DNA of 64,000 nucleotides from Leucosporidium creatinivorum (lineage: Eukaryota > Basidiomycota > Microbotryomycetes > Leucosporidiales > Leucosporidiaceae): contig BCKL01000007.1 in NCBI GenBank assembly GCA_001600635.1, forward strand, positions 1,016,303 to 1,080,302, in the 5' to 3' direction. Below, piece by piece: positions 1 to 9,925 of the stretch. Below the pieces are notes generated by a model. The model made no database searches. It had not been told where the DNA came from and saw only the letters and a list, made by a program, of their open reading frames with translations. Position 1 is the first letter of the stretch. Each line of letters begins with the position of its first letter. The position numbers and the translations under genes were made by a program.

Positions 1-2338
1 ATCTCGCTTCAATACTAGGGCAACAATGAGCGCTACCTCGAGCTCGTCTCGCAGTTTCGGGCCCTCATCCCCTCGTCTTCGCAAGCCTCTGGGCCCTCGG
101 CCGCCGCCTCTTCCTCCACCGCCCCTCCACCTCCTACCACTAGCCAGCTTCGTATCTGGCTTGAGGCGCTCACCCACGTCGTCTCCAAGCTCGACGAGAC
201 TCACGGCACCCTCATCGAGACGATCCTCGCGCTGCCTTGGGCGACCATGGACGACAACTTTGTAGCGGCCTACATGCGCTTCATCGGCGCGCTCGTCAGT
301 GCTCGTCCCGAATGGCTTCGACTCGTGCTCGAGAAGTGTGTCAAGGGCTTCAAGTACCGTGAGTAGTCTGGCTCGTCGACGCAATCGAGCGCCGAGAGCT
401 GACTCGCTGGCGTGCTCGGTCGCTTTTGCTCTCGCGCAGGATCCAACTACACCGTCGGCTCACCAGCAGCCATGCCTCTTATCACTCGTCGCACGCTCTA
501 CGGTCGCCTGCACTCCCTCCTCCGCATGCTCCTCTCCCTCATCCCTACCCTCTCGCCCTCCCTCTCCCCTCTCCTCGCCATCAACTTTCCCTCCAAGCGC
601 GACACCCGCTTCGCCCAAATCTGCTACATCGACAACCTCCTTGCCCTCACCGAGTACTGCCCCGCCCTCGCCGACGATGTCCTCTCGCTCGTCGTGGAGC
701 GAGCACTCAACATCGACGTCGAGATCCAGGGAGAGCCAGAAGAGTGGGAGGATGTAGAGGAGGAGATGCTCGCTGGTGCGCAGCCCGAGGTGTTGGACGT
801 CAGCTCGTTGGTGGATCGACCGACGGCCGAGGACGACGACGAGGATTCGAGCGACGATGATGAGGACGATGACGGCGAGTTGAACTTGGAGGATGAGCTC
901 GAGTCGGATGATGAGCCCGAACCGGTGGATGATGATGAGGCGGCGCGCAAGGTCAGCAAGGACAAGAAGATGTCGGACGAGACGATTCGCAAGATTTTGG
1001 AGAACCGCTCCAAGCTGGACGCCATCCTCAAGGTCATCTTCGACCATCTCGCCGCCGTGCACACCGCCCCTACCCACATTTCCGACCCTCTACCCAAAAC
1101 CGGTCACGAGTCGACCGAAACGACTCCCACTCCCGAAACCGCTCCCACCGCCGAACTCCTCCAACGGCGCCTCACCCTCTTCAACACCCTCCTCGACATT
1201 TTCGACCGCTCCCTCCTCCGCACCTTCAAGACCCGCAACGTCCAATTCCTCCTCTTCTACCTCACCTCCCTCGACGTCGCCTCTTCCGATCGCTTCATCG
1301 GAGTGCTCCTCGGTCGAGCTTTCGAGCACGATACGCCGGCCGTCACGAGGGTCGCAGCGGCGGGATATGTCGCCTCGTTCATTAGCCGAGCCAAGTTCGT
1401 CGATGCGGGGATGACGAGGAAGGTGGTGGGCCTGTTGTGCCGCTTCCTCGAGGAGCAGATGGATGCCCTCGCGAGCGGCGTCTCGGCGGGAGGGGATCTG
1501 CCTGTGTTCTACGCGGTAGCGCAGGCGGTGTTCTACATCTTTTGCTTCAGGTGGAAGGATTTGATGGATGAGGGAGATGACGACGACCTCGTGCTGGATA
1601 CGGGGAGGAGGTGGATGCTGGGCTTGGAGACCATCAAGAGGGCCGTCGGATCTTCCTACAACCCGCTCAAGGTGAGCTCTTCTCCTGTCACCAGCTTTGG
1701 TCATCCCTGTACTGACTCGACTTTCTTCGATACAGGTCTGCGCTCAACCCGTCGTCAACCAATTCGCGACCATCGCGCACAAGACCAACTTCCTCTACTG
1801 CTACGCCATCCTCGACACAAACCGGCGCGTCGCCTCGCGCGAGTCGTACTCCATAACCCCAAGTCCCGCCACCAACGGCAGCACCAGCCGACCCTACACT
1901 CCCGCTCCCCCTTCTCGCACCTCCTCCACCGCAACCATCACCGCCGCCGCTCCTCGCCAACTCCTCGTAGCAGAAGAGATGGACTCCTTCTTCCCCTTCG
2001 ACCCGTTCAAGCTCCCCCTCTCCTCGGTCTACATTGACGACATCTACCGCGATTGGGTCGCCGACGACGAGTCCTCCGCCTCGGGGACCTCGTCTGAAGA
2101 TTCAGAGGACACGGACTCGGACTCGGACGACGATAGCTCGGCCGCTGATGATGATACGGGACCTCTTCCTTTGGCCATGAGCGGTGGACTCGCCGTTCCC
2201 GGATTGGACAAGAGCGATGGATTGGACGAGGAATTCGCACGCTCGCTCGAGATGATGAGCTTGTCGCCAGAGGACGAGAGCTTTGGTGGGAGGAGGAGGG
2301 CAGAGGCCAAGTATGGGTCGCTCGGGCGCAACTTGTGA
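1..2338 (+). CDS. RRN3: RNA polymerase I initiation factor Rrn3 (5' end outside window)
   Basis: Rrn3/TIF-IA bridges RNA polymerase I to the rDNA core factor in the nucleolus. Coding exons are about 19-358, 440-1671 and 1736-2338. The first follows an intron acceptor (ACTAG, ending at 18), so the start codon lies to the left. Introns 359-439 and 1672-1735 keep one frame and give about 724 visible residues. Family marks are the helical-repeat core (for example LPWATMDDNFVAAYMRFIGA early on, and TFKTRNVQFLLFYLTSLD in the middle), the long acidic insert at about 780-950, and the C-terminal DSFFPFDPFKLPLSSVYI segment followed by an acidic serine tail; all are typical of Rrn3. The acidic insert is low complexity. 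It converges on the phosphatase gene at 2551. The family assignment is confident; the N-terminus is unseen. Confidence 0.92.
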
Positions 2339-2550
2339 TTAAGGTCACTTGCCTTCCTCCAGTCCTTCTCGGCGTCCGCTCGCTGTTGTATAGCTTCCCT
2401 TCCGAGTTCGAAAGTGCCTTTGTGAGATTCTTCTTGATTGTAACAACTTGAGCATTTGCATTTTCGGTTGGCCGAGATGAGAGAACAGCGCCTCGCCAGT
2501 TTCGCGAATGCTCGGCGAAGTCGAGATCGGTTGTTCATGGCGTCAAGTCA

Positions 2551-4960
2551 TTACAGCTTCGATCTGAGTGGCTCTAGCTCCTCGCGTCGATAGACACCAC
2601 CTGTACCATTCTCCCCGCCGTGGCTGGCATCGCCGAGCAAAATCACGGTAATTGTGATCTGAGGTCGCCGAGAAGTGTCAGCGATGAAGGGGGCTGCAGC
2701 AAAATATGAGCGGGCGACTTACGTCATCGCGATAACGCCTGCTCAAATTCCCCGGTATGGAGAGAAGGACAGACACCTGCTCCCTCTTGGCACCTCCAAG
2801 CGCGTTTCGCACGAGATGGGTTGCCAAGTTGCCGTCCTCAAACGAATAGACGGCGCCCTCGCCTCTTGTAGGTTCCTGCCTCGGTGCGTGCGTATGCGAA
2901 GGCTCCGTATCCGTACTCGAGGGTGCGACGTGCGAGAGTACAGCTTGCCGGGTCTGATCCCCTCGGACGCCGTTGAGGTGAGCGCCGACGAGGGAGACGA
3001 TCTCGTCGTTGTTGAGGCGGTCGTACAGGCCGTCGGTGGCGAGCACGATGAAGCGCGAAGCTTGAGGAGAGGGAGGCTCGGCGGTGGAGGCGACGGGGAG
3101 GAAAGAGGAGAGGGATTTGCGAGGGGGAGTGAGGCCCTTGGAGAGGTCGACGGTGACAACTTCGGGGGTGGCGGTGACCTATGATGAAGAGCGTTAGCTG
3201 TGAGCTTGATCTAAGAGTGAGCACGGTTTCCACGCACGTAAGGAGGGGTGTGGTAGTTCTTTGGTCGGCCGCGAACCGATCCAGGCTGCGAGCGGGGAAG
3301 AGGTCAGCCTTTGAATTCTAGCGAAACGCAGTGCAGAGTAACATACGTGGAAAGCAGATGCGAGCTTCTCCTGCATCCCAAGCGGCCACTTGTAGCGAGC
3401 ATCGCCGAAAGCCTGCGCATAGTCCGAAGATCAGCGCCGAGCCGGCCTCCAACGTGACTTAAGCTTACTCGGGTAGGTTCCAGACCTCCAAGCACTCGTC
3501 CGCGAGCGATGACGGTATCCGCCTCCTCTGCTGGATGCTCAGCTTGCATCCTGCGAAGCCGAGGGAAGTCAGCTTCGGCGCCGAATATGACGAGGATAAC
3601 TAGCTGTAAGCAACTCACCTCGCTACCTCGGCCATGTTCCTTCCAGTCTGATCCTCGCTCAAAGCTTCTGCTCGCCACTTTCCTCCCCCCTTTCCTGGCT
3701 CCCAGGTGCCCATGACCGCTCGCGAATCGCCGGTGCAGGCGACGTGAAGCCTGCGACGAGCGAACGGAAGGTCAGCGAGCACGCTCTACTTGTGATCTCT
3801 TCAGAGGTAGCTGCAGCAGTGTACTCACTTGTTCCGCCCGGCATCGAGGAAGGCCAGTAGTGCGCAACTGCCTGACAGCGCCGGTAGAAGCGTCTGCAAT
3901 GCCTCGCTCTGCTCGATACCAAGCTCTCGAGGCGTGTGCTGCTTGCCCTCCTTGTCGAGCTTCTCCAGTAGTCGTACTGGCGAGTTGACGATCTCGCTGT
4001 CCATTCGGCCGAACGCGTTCTTGATCGCTTGCTGTAGGATGGGGTCGAAGAGATCGAGCTCGGGTTTGGGGGCTGAGCGGCCTCCGAAGAGCGACCATAT
4101 TGAGGAGGATGAGGACGAAGAGGACGAAGAGGTGGGGATTGTGGGGATGGCGTCGGGAGGAAGGGTCGCGAGCAAGTTGGCGTAGGGCGCCGAGGAGTGG
4201 AAAACGAGGTCGAGCTCGCGGGCGACGTAAGAGACGAGGTTGGAGGAGAGTAGTCGGCTGGTCTGCCATCCTGAATGGCCGTCGAATACACCCCAGAAGA
4301 CGAGGTCACCTTGGACCTTTGAGCTCGCATCCCGCTCGAGGATGACACAGCACGAGTCGTCCTCGATGGGCGAGTTGGAGGGAAGCGCTGTAGTATCGTA
4401 GCGGAACACGGGGTTGCCCTTGCGAGTGACGGCGTAGCTCGCTTCGTGCTCCCTGAGCCGGGCGTTGGTCTCCGCCTGGGTGAGCCGAGTGAGGGTTTTG
4501 GTGCTGGCGGCGCCGGTCCTGTCGTTGTGAAGAGGTGGTCAGCATCATTGATAATCCAGCGCCCTGCTCTGCACTGCTCTGCAAGCTCGGCGATGCGCGC
4601 CAGCAAGCTGAGCGCAGACGTAACGAGAGTCGCAACTCACTGAGAAAGAACGGGGACGGTGAAGGATGGCCGGTCGTCGCCTGCCATATCGCTCTTGTCC
4701 CTACGACCACCGGAAGAAGTGTAGAGCAGTAGCCCAGAGACGCCGAGGCCACCGGCAGCGATGAGCCCAATGTCCCAAGTCGAGCGACGAGCTGCTGGAG
4801 TCGGAGGAGGTCCTGTAGCGAGGGTGCGACGAGGTGAAACTGCTAGCCGGTGCAGTGGTAGGCGAACGCGCCCTAGTGGTGGCATAGAGAGGCGCCCGGG
4901 CGAAACGACGAGAGAAGCGAGCGAAGTGGAGCAGAGCAACCTTGGCCGGGGCGCGGTCAT
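2551..4960 (-). CDS. PTC5: Mitochondrial PP2C protein phosphatase, Ptc5/pyruvate dehydrogenase phosphatase type
   Basis: This is a PP2C-family Ser/Thr phosphatase, probably acting on the pyruvate dehydrogenase E1 subunit in mitochondria. I chose the ATG at 4960 because it opens an Arg/Ser-rich, acid-poor presequence (MTAPRPRLLCSTSLASLVV...) followed by a hydrophobic segment (IGLIAAGGLGVSGLLLYTS), as in inner-membrane-anchored Ptc5 proteins. PP2C metal-site motifs occur in order: IEDDSC, FWGVFDGHSGW (about 4270-4400), LHVACTGDSRAVMG (about 3700-3760), VLATDGLYDRLNNDEIV (about 3000-3040) and a terminal YRDDITITVILL. The last motif is rebuilt across intron 2659-2722; the final exon is 2551-2658. 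EHPAEEADTVIARGRVLGGL with TRAFGDARYKWP is characteristic of the PDP/Ptc5 branch. The gene has several short CTGAC introns. The substrate is inferred from the family. Confidence 0.88.
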
Positions 4961-5174
4961 CGAGTGTTGGCAGGTCTGTAGCAGAGCAGCAGAGGTCCAG
5001 AAGCTTGTCGCTACTCTTTCGTAGTATTTCCTAACTTTTGCGTATGCTCTATATCTCCCTAGCGCTGACAGTAGCTCGACCGAGATCTGCCGCCTTCGCA
5101 GAGGACGCTTTCGCTGCCTCCAGAGCAAGAATACGGCATGAGACTTGTATTGACATGAGAATGGGCAGCTGTAT

Positions 5175-5641
5175 TTACTCGGTCTTGGCTGTGAGAGTAG
5201 CAAGGATCAGCTCTGTTCACGTGCAGAGCTCGAAGGTCAACTCACCTCCGCCGCCGAGGAAACCTTGAGCTTGCTTGAGCAGGTCGGATTGCTGTCCTCC
5301 CTCTCCACCGCCGAACTGCTGCTCAAACTGGCCGATGACCTTCTTGCCCTGCTCGGTATTGGCGAACTCCTGGGCCTTCTGGATGAGGGACTCGTTCTTG
5401 TTCTCTCCTTCCGCGACGCCGTCGGTGCTGTTGACTACAGGGATCACGAGACGAGGAGGGAAAGCACAGGTCAGCTTTGAGGACTACTTGGCATCGAATC
5501 GGAGCAGCCTCCAGTCGCTGAACGTCGAGATTGACAGCGCCGGCGCACATGCCCTCGCCGAAAGAACGTACATTGCTTCTCGGCGGCCGCGAGGATGCTC
5601 TTGCCCTGCTCAGAGTTCTGGAGTTCGTTGATAAAGTTCAT
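5175..5641 (-). CDS. Small hydrophilic protein with duplicated EQGK motif, function unknown
   Basis: Three exons (5572-5641, 5246-5434, 5175-5188) join in frame to 273 nt, encoding 90 residues; each junction has GT/AG ends. The protein starts MNFINELQNSEQGKSILAAA, continues with a charged linker and LIQKAQEFANTEQGKKVIGQ, and ends in a Gly-rich stretch and AKTE. The two parts NSEQGKSILAAAEKQF and NTEQGKKVIGQFEQQF look like copies of one unit of about 16 residues, probably amphipathic helices. There is no signal peptide or membrane segment. I do not recognise a named family. The clean splicing, the frame across three exons and the internal repeat argue that it is a real gene and not chance. It lies in tandem with the genes at 4960 and 6067 on the same strand. 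Confidence 0.72.
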
Positions 5642-6066
5642 GCTGGTGGTGAGAAGGTCGTGGTATTAGGAGGGAGAGAGGCGGCTCCACGTCGCCAGCT
5701 TTCAAGAGTGGGGCTCTAGCGCCGCGAATTGGAAGGCAGCTTGTCTCAGCTATCTCTAGTGAGCTACTTTACATAAGTGTGACCTGCTTGCTTATAAGTT
5801 CGACGAAGTCACTACAGACTGCAAGTCTCGGTAAAGGGAGTACGTGTCGAGGCCTTCGCTTCGGAGTCGCGCTCGGCGAAGCCAGAATGAACGACATTAA
5901 GGCTGTAATTGCCATGGTATGCTATTAAGAATGCGAGTGGGGGTTCTATGTACATGCGGGTGGGAGGCGGAATGATGAAAGTCGCAGGGAGGGGCTGTGA
6001 GGGCTCAGCGGATGGAAGAGGGTTCGGCGAAGGGGAGAGTCCTCGGGGAAGGTTACCCTGAGGCCA
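5642..6066. other. Intergenic, no gene seen
   Basis: This 425-bp stretch lies upstream of the small protein gene (5641, minus) and downstream of the MFS transporter (6067). It is noticeably more AT-rich from about 5760 to 5950 than the coding flanks. No open frame with family resemblance, tRNA or repeat was seen. It probably holds the promoter of the small gene and the transporter 3' UTR. Confidence 0.6.
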
Positions 6067-8576
6067 TTATGAAGCCATCTTGGAGCGCTTGCGAAGAGCG
6101 GCGCCCTTGAACCAAAAGAGGAAAGGAACTGGGGAGAGACCAAGTCAGCGTAGCTCGACAGACTGAAGACCGAGGCAGCTTACTTGGGGCCATGCCGACC
6201 GAGATGAAGGCGAGAAGAGATCCTGCCCATTCGTTGCCGAGCCTTGCATACATGTACGAAAGCCACCTGTCAAATTGGAATGTCAGCTCCTGCTCGCGAT
6301 GAGAATGGGAGGAGAGGGTTTACATAGGGACCGAGGCGCCGGCGAGAGAACGGATGAGGGTCTTGGCGGCCATGGCTGATGCACCGTAGAGATTGTAGGT
6401 GTCTACGAGGTACGAATTGGCGGAGATGTAGATGGCAACCAGCGAGCACTGTGAGAGAGACGAGAAGTCAGCTTGAGAGGACCAGGAGCTGCTCGACGAT
6501 GTTGAACTCACGCCGAAGGGGATGCCAGAGACTACAGCGCCTGCCCAGTGCGTCTTGGGGTTGCTAGTCCACGCGAAGATGAACAGAGAGATGGGGAGGA
6601 TGATGGCGCCGACCATCATCATCGGAAGACGGTGCTCGGGGTCGGCCTGACCGTTGCCTTCGAGGACCTTGCGCTGGTAGTAACGCTCTTGGAGAGGGCA
6701 GAGGACAACGCCAGTGATGCAGATGCCGACGAAGATGCCGAGGAACGCGAGTCCAGTCTGGCCTGAGTTGAAGCCGTGGCCTTGCTCGAAGACGATGGGG
6801 CTAGCGGAGGAGAGCGAGGGTCAGCTTCGCGGTCGGTGGGATTGTGAAGCAGAGCTGGAAGGGAATAGAGCAGGTGAAGAGATGTAATTGAGGCTTACTA
6901 GGCGAAGAAGAATCCGTACACTGTGAGACAGAAGGACAGAGCGTCAGCTCGGTGAACTCGGCGAAGCTCGAGAGGAGAGGGCGGTCGAAGCTACTCACGA
7001 AGGCCGTAGATCAAGCACAGGAATCCGGCGAAGGCAATCATGATTCCCTCGGTGCAGAGCATGATGAAGGGGCGAAGAAGAGCTTCGGAGACGATCTCGG
7101 AGGTGGGTCGACGGCGGCGCTCCTGCTCGGTCATGATGTTAAAGTCGCCGGTTTCCTTGCGAAGGCGCTTGGCGCGGCGAGCGAGAATGGTAGGGGCGTA
7201 GCTGTGTGAGTTCGAGAGGTCAGAGAGCTGCAGGGGGGCAGAGAAGGGCGGCTACTCACGACTCGGGCATCAAGAAGAGCACGGCGAGGAAAAGTCCGCC
7301 GGCCATGATGCATTGGAGCCAGTACAGCCACCTCCACGAGATGTTCATGGCCATGTATCCTCCAAACAGCGGTCCGAGGCAGGGCGAGAGGAAGAGCATG
7401 GACGAGAAGGCCGACATCTTGTAGCCGCGCTCGGCGATGCTCCACTGCGAGAATGGTCAGCTCGGCTCGACATCGACACGAAAGTAGCTGTTACTCACGA
7501 CATCAGCGATAGATCCGGCGGCGTTGCCTGTGCATAGGAGGACGCGTCAGCAGCTGCCCGACGAAGAATGGGATTGAGCTTACACATTGGCACGCTCGCG
7601 GCAGTGCCGGCGAGGAAGCGGAAAACGATGAGGACCGCCATAGACTTGGCTACAGCACACGGAATCGAGAAGATGCAGAACAATCCCATGGAAAGGAGGT
7701 ACACGAGCTTGCGACCGACGAGCTCGGAGAGTGGCGACATGAACATGGGACCGACGCCCTGGAGGAGGAGTAGAGAAAACGATGTCAGCGTGAAGCCCTT
7801 GCATGTCAGATTGAAGCTCTTGTGTGTTAACGTGAAGCCCTTGCGCGTCAGCGTGAAACCCTCGCGTGTCAGCGTGAAGCCCTTGCGCTGACGGCGCCGA
7901 ATGCTCGGCGAAGAGCTTGGGGAGGAGGAGGCCGACGCGGAGGCCAAGGAGAGGTCGCGGAGGGGCGAGAAAGCCGTGCGAACTCACAAAGCCGATAACG
8001 AAGACGCAGACAGTGAGATTCACCACCTCTTGACTAGAGTGGAACTCCTCCCGAGTCTCGCGGAGGCCTCCAGTGATGATGGATGAGGAAATTCCGACGG
8101 CGAAGCACATAGCGGTTGCAATGACGGTGACGATCCTGCGTGTAGGTAAAGAAGACTTGTTAGCTACCGCCAGCAAAATGATCCTCCGCCGAAAAGCGAA
8201 GGAGCGGCCGAGCTACGACTGCTGCCGCTCCTGGTCCTCTCCCTCCGAGCACCGAAAGCAAAGGAACTTACCATTTGGTAAAAGGGGAAAAGTTGCGAGG
8301 GTTCTCTGGGTCGTCGGTGAGGAAGGTAACGAGCGTGGCGTCGTGCTCTGGTTTGCCCTTTTCGGCGGCTGATGGGTCGTGGTTGTAGGCCGTCCTAGAG
8401 GTAGTGCGACTCATCGACCTTTCAGCCTCCTCAGCGTCGACCAGACCAGTTGCTGTTGTTTCGACGTAGGCATCGGTGATGGGCCCTCGCTCGGTGAGTT
8501 GAGGGAAGGTGGCTTCATCGCCGTGAGCGGCGGGGTGCTGAGAGACGTGTGAGAGGACGTTGGTGATCTTTGACAT
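6067..8576 (-). CDS. MFS transporter, DHA1 family (polyamine/drug efflux type, Tpo1/Flu1-like)
   Basis: This is a 12-helix proton antiporter of the major facilitator superfamily, likely plasma-membrane export of polyamines or drugs. The start is the ATG at 8576 (MSKITNVLSHVSQHP), in good context (CACCAATGTC). A polar N-tail ends in the DHA1 hallmark DPENPRNFSPFTKW. TM1 follows with ITGGLRETREEFHSS. The diagnostic MFS loop is GVGPMFMSPLSELVGRKLVY (exon ending at 7758), then FRFLAGTAASVPM and FSSMLFLSPCLGPLFGGYM. C-terminal motifs include AGAVVSGIPFG and ISANSYLVDTYNLYGASAMA. The end is FLFWFKGAALRKRSKMAS, stop 6067-6069. There are many short introns. One, 7759-7987, is unusually long and holds a minisatellite. 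The substrate is not readable from sequence. Confidence 0.9.
7784..7888. repeat. Intronic minisatellite, five 21-bp units
   Basis: Five head-to-tail 21-bp units (7784-7804, 7805-7825, 7826-7846, 7847-7867, 7868-7888) resemble GTCAGCGTGAAGCCCTTGCGC on the plus strand and differ at a few positions each. They lie wholly inside intron 7759-7987 of the MFS gene. On the transcribed strand, four of the five units contain CTGAC, the branch-site pentamer of this genome. Confidence 0.93.
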
Positions 8577-9925
8577 TGGTGTCGAAAGTGTGAAGACGAA
8601 ATGCAGATGAAGGGAAAGAGAGAGAGAGGTGTCGATCGTCTTATAGCCAGGACTTCGCACGGCGAGCACGGCGCTGCTGGGTCGAAGAGATCCGAGGAGG
8701 AGCAGAATACCGAGGCTCCCAGCACGGCGGAGGTCACTCAAGCCTGCTTACTGGTCAGGCACTCTGCTTCCAGCTCGCCGCATCCTCATCTTTGACCGTG
8801 ATCGACTTGCCGCCGCCTGCGAAACTGGCCGCGCTTGAGCTCCCCAGCTCGGCAGAGCTCTGGCGGATGCTGTCAACCGGAAGAGGTGACGCAGCTGGGC
8901 TTGGAAGGTCGCTTGAATGTTGTAGCAGAGCTGCAGGTCACGTGTTGGGCCATTGCTTGACGTCCTGCTGTGGATGAGCGATGCGAGCGAGAGCAGGGAG
9001 CTAAGGCATCCGCTGGTCGAGTGCAGGCTCGGCGCCGAGGAGAATCTCGCCGAGGAGACTACTATTGCTGCATCGCACCTCCTCGAAGCCTCCAACGAGC
9101 TGCCGGAGACCTCTCCAGCGCGCTACAGCTTTTAGGTCGCTTCATCTTGGAAGGGGTCTGGCCACTGATGAGGTGCATCCGAGAGCACAAACTAGCCGGA
9201 AAGTGTGGCTGAACAAGCATATGAAGCTTTGGGCGAAGTATCGGCGGGTGAACAGGGCTAGTAATTGAGCTGCCTAGACGACAAGGAGGGAAAGAGCTCG
9301 CCTCCGTTCCCCTTCGACTTTGGCAGTCGGCTGGCTGCTCTCGCTTCTAGCTCGAAAGCTCATCACTTGCTAGCGCTTGAACAAGGGAGCAGAAACCTCC
9401 AAGCTCTGTCCGCTGGTCCGGCTCGACCGAGCGCCGAGCATTTCGGCGCCTGGCTGAAGCCCCTACCTCGTTGCAGTTGCGCTGCAAGCATTATGTGACC
9501 GTGAGGCAACATAAGAGCTCAACTGCTAGTGTGTCATTTCCATCCAAAACGCTACGAGTTCATTTGGACTGCTCTGAACGTGCTTGAAAGCTCCTGCTCG
9601 GCGAACAGGCTCACTCCAGGCGCTCCCTCGGTGTGGACTTGGTCCCTGTCTCTTGTCCCATTATCTCGCCGCTCCGTCCAGCAGAGTACAAGCCGGCAGC
9701 TTATCTCTTTCGCTCCCCAGACTGGAGCCCCCTAAAGCTCGGTACGCTTCGGCTCGGCGAAGCTCGCCTTAAGGATTCCTTTCGCGCTTCTTTCCCTCTC
9801 CGCTCTTGCCCTCCACCACTTCACACTCGAAGGTAAGCTTTACACACGGTTTGAAGCTACAGCTGTACTCAGCTACAGCTATATAGCTTGACTGTCTCTT
9901 CAACGCCCCCCTTCGCTTCCGCTGC
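8577..9925. other. Long divergent intergenic region, no gene seen
   Basis: These 1349 bp separate the divergently transcribed transporter (start 8576, minus) and P5C dehydrogenase (start 9926, plus). All open frames are short and look random. The palindrome TCGGCGCCGA is at 9029-9038. Near the plus-strand gene there are two AGCTACAGCT copies (9855-9864, 9871-9880) and a TATATAG (9880-9886), the best promoter candidates. No tRNA or mobile element was found. Confidence 0.6.
9855..9886 (+). promoter_or_regulatory. Putative core promoter of the P5C dehydrogenase gene
   Basis: Two direct copies of AGCTACAGCT (9855-9864 and 9871-9880) abut TATATAG at 9880-9886, which lies 40 bp upstream of the ATG at 9926. 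The spacing fits a TATA-type core promoter with a short 5' UTR. The role is inferred from position only. Confidence 0.4.

Noticed and set aside
460-1097. Long minus-strand open frames opposite RRN3
   Set aside because: They are low-complexity mirrors of the acidic Rrn3 insert and show no splice logic or family likeness.
2675-3184. Plus-strand open frame opposite the Ptc5 gene
   Set aside because: It is the antisense of PP2C exons and crosses their introns; no independent support.
8577-9925. Transposon or relic in the longest intergenic region
   Set aside because: I found no terminal repeats, target duplication or transposase-like frame; the region looks like plain promoter DNA.
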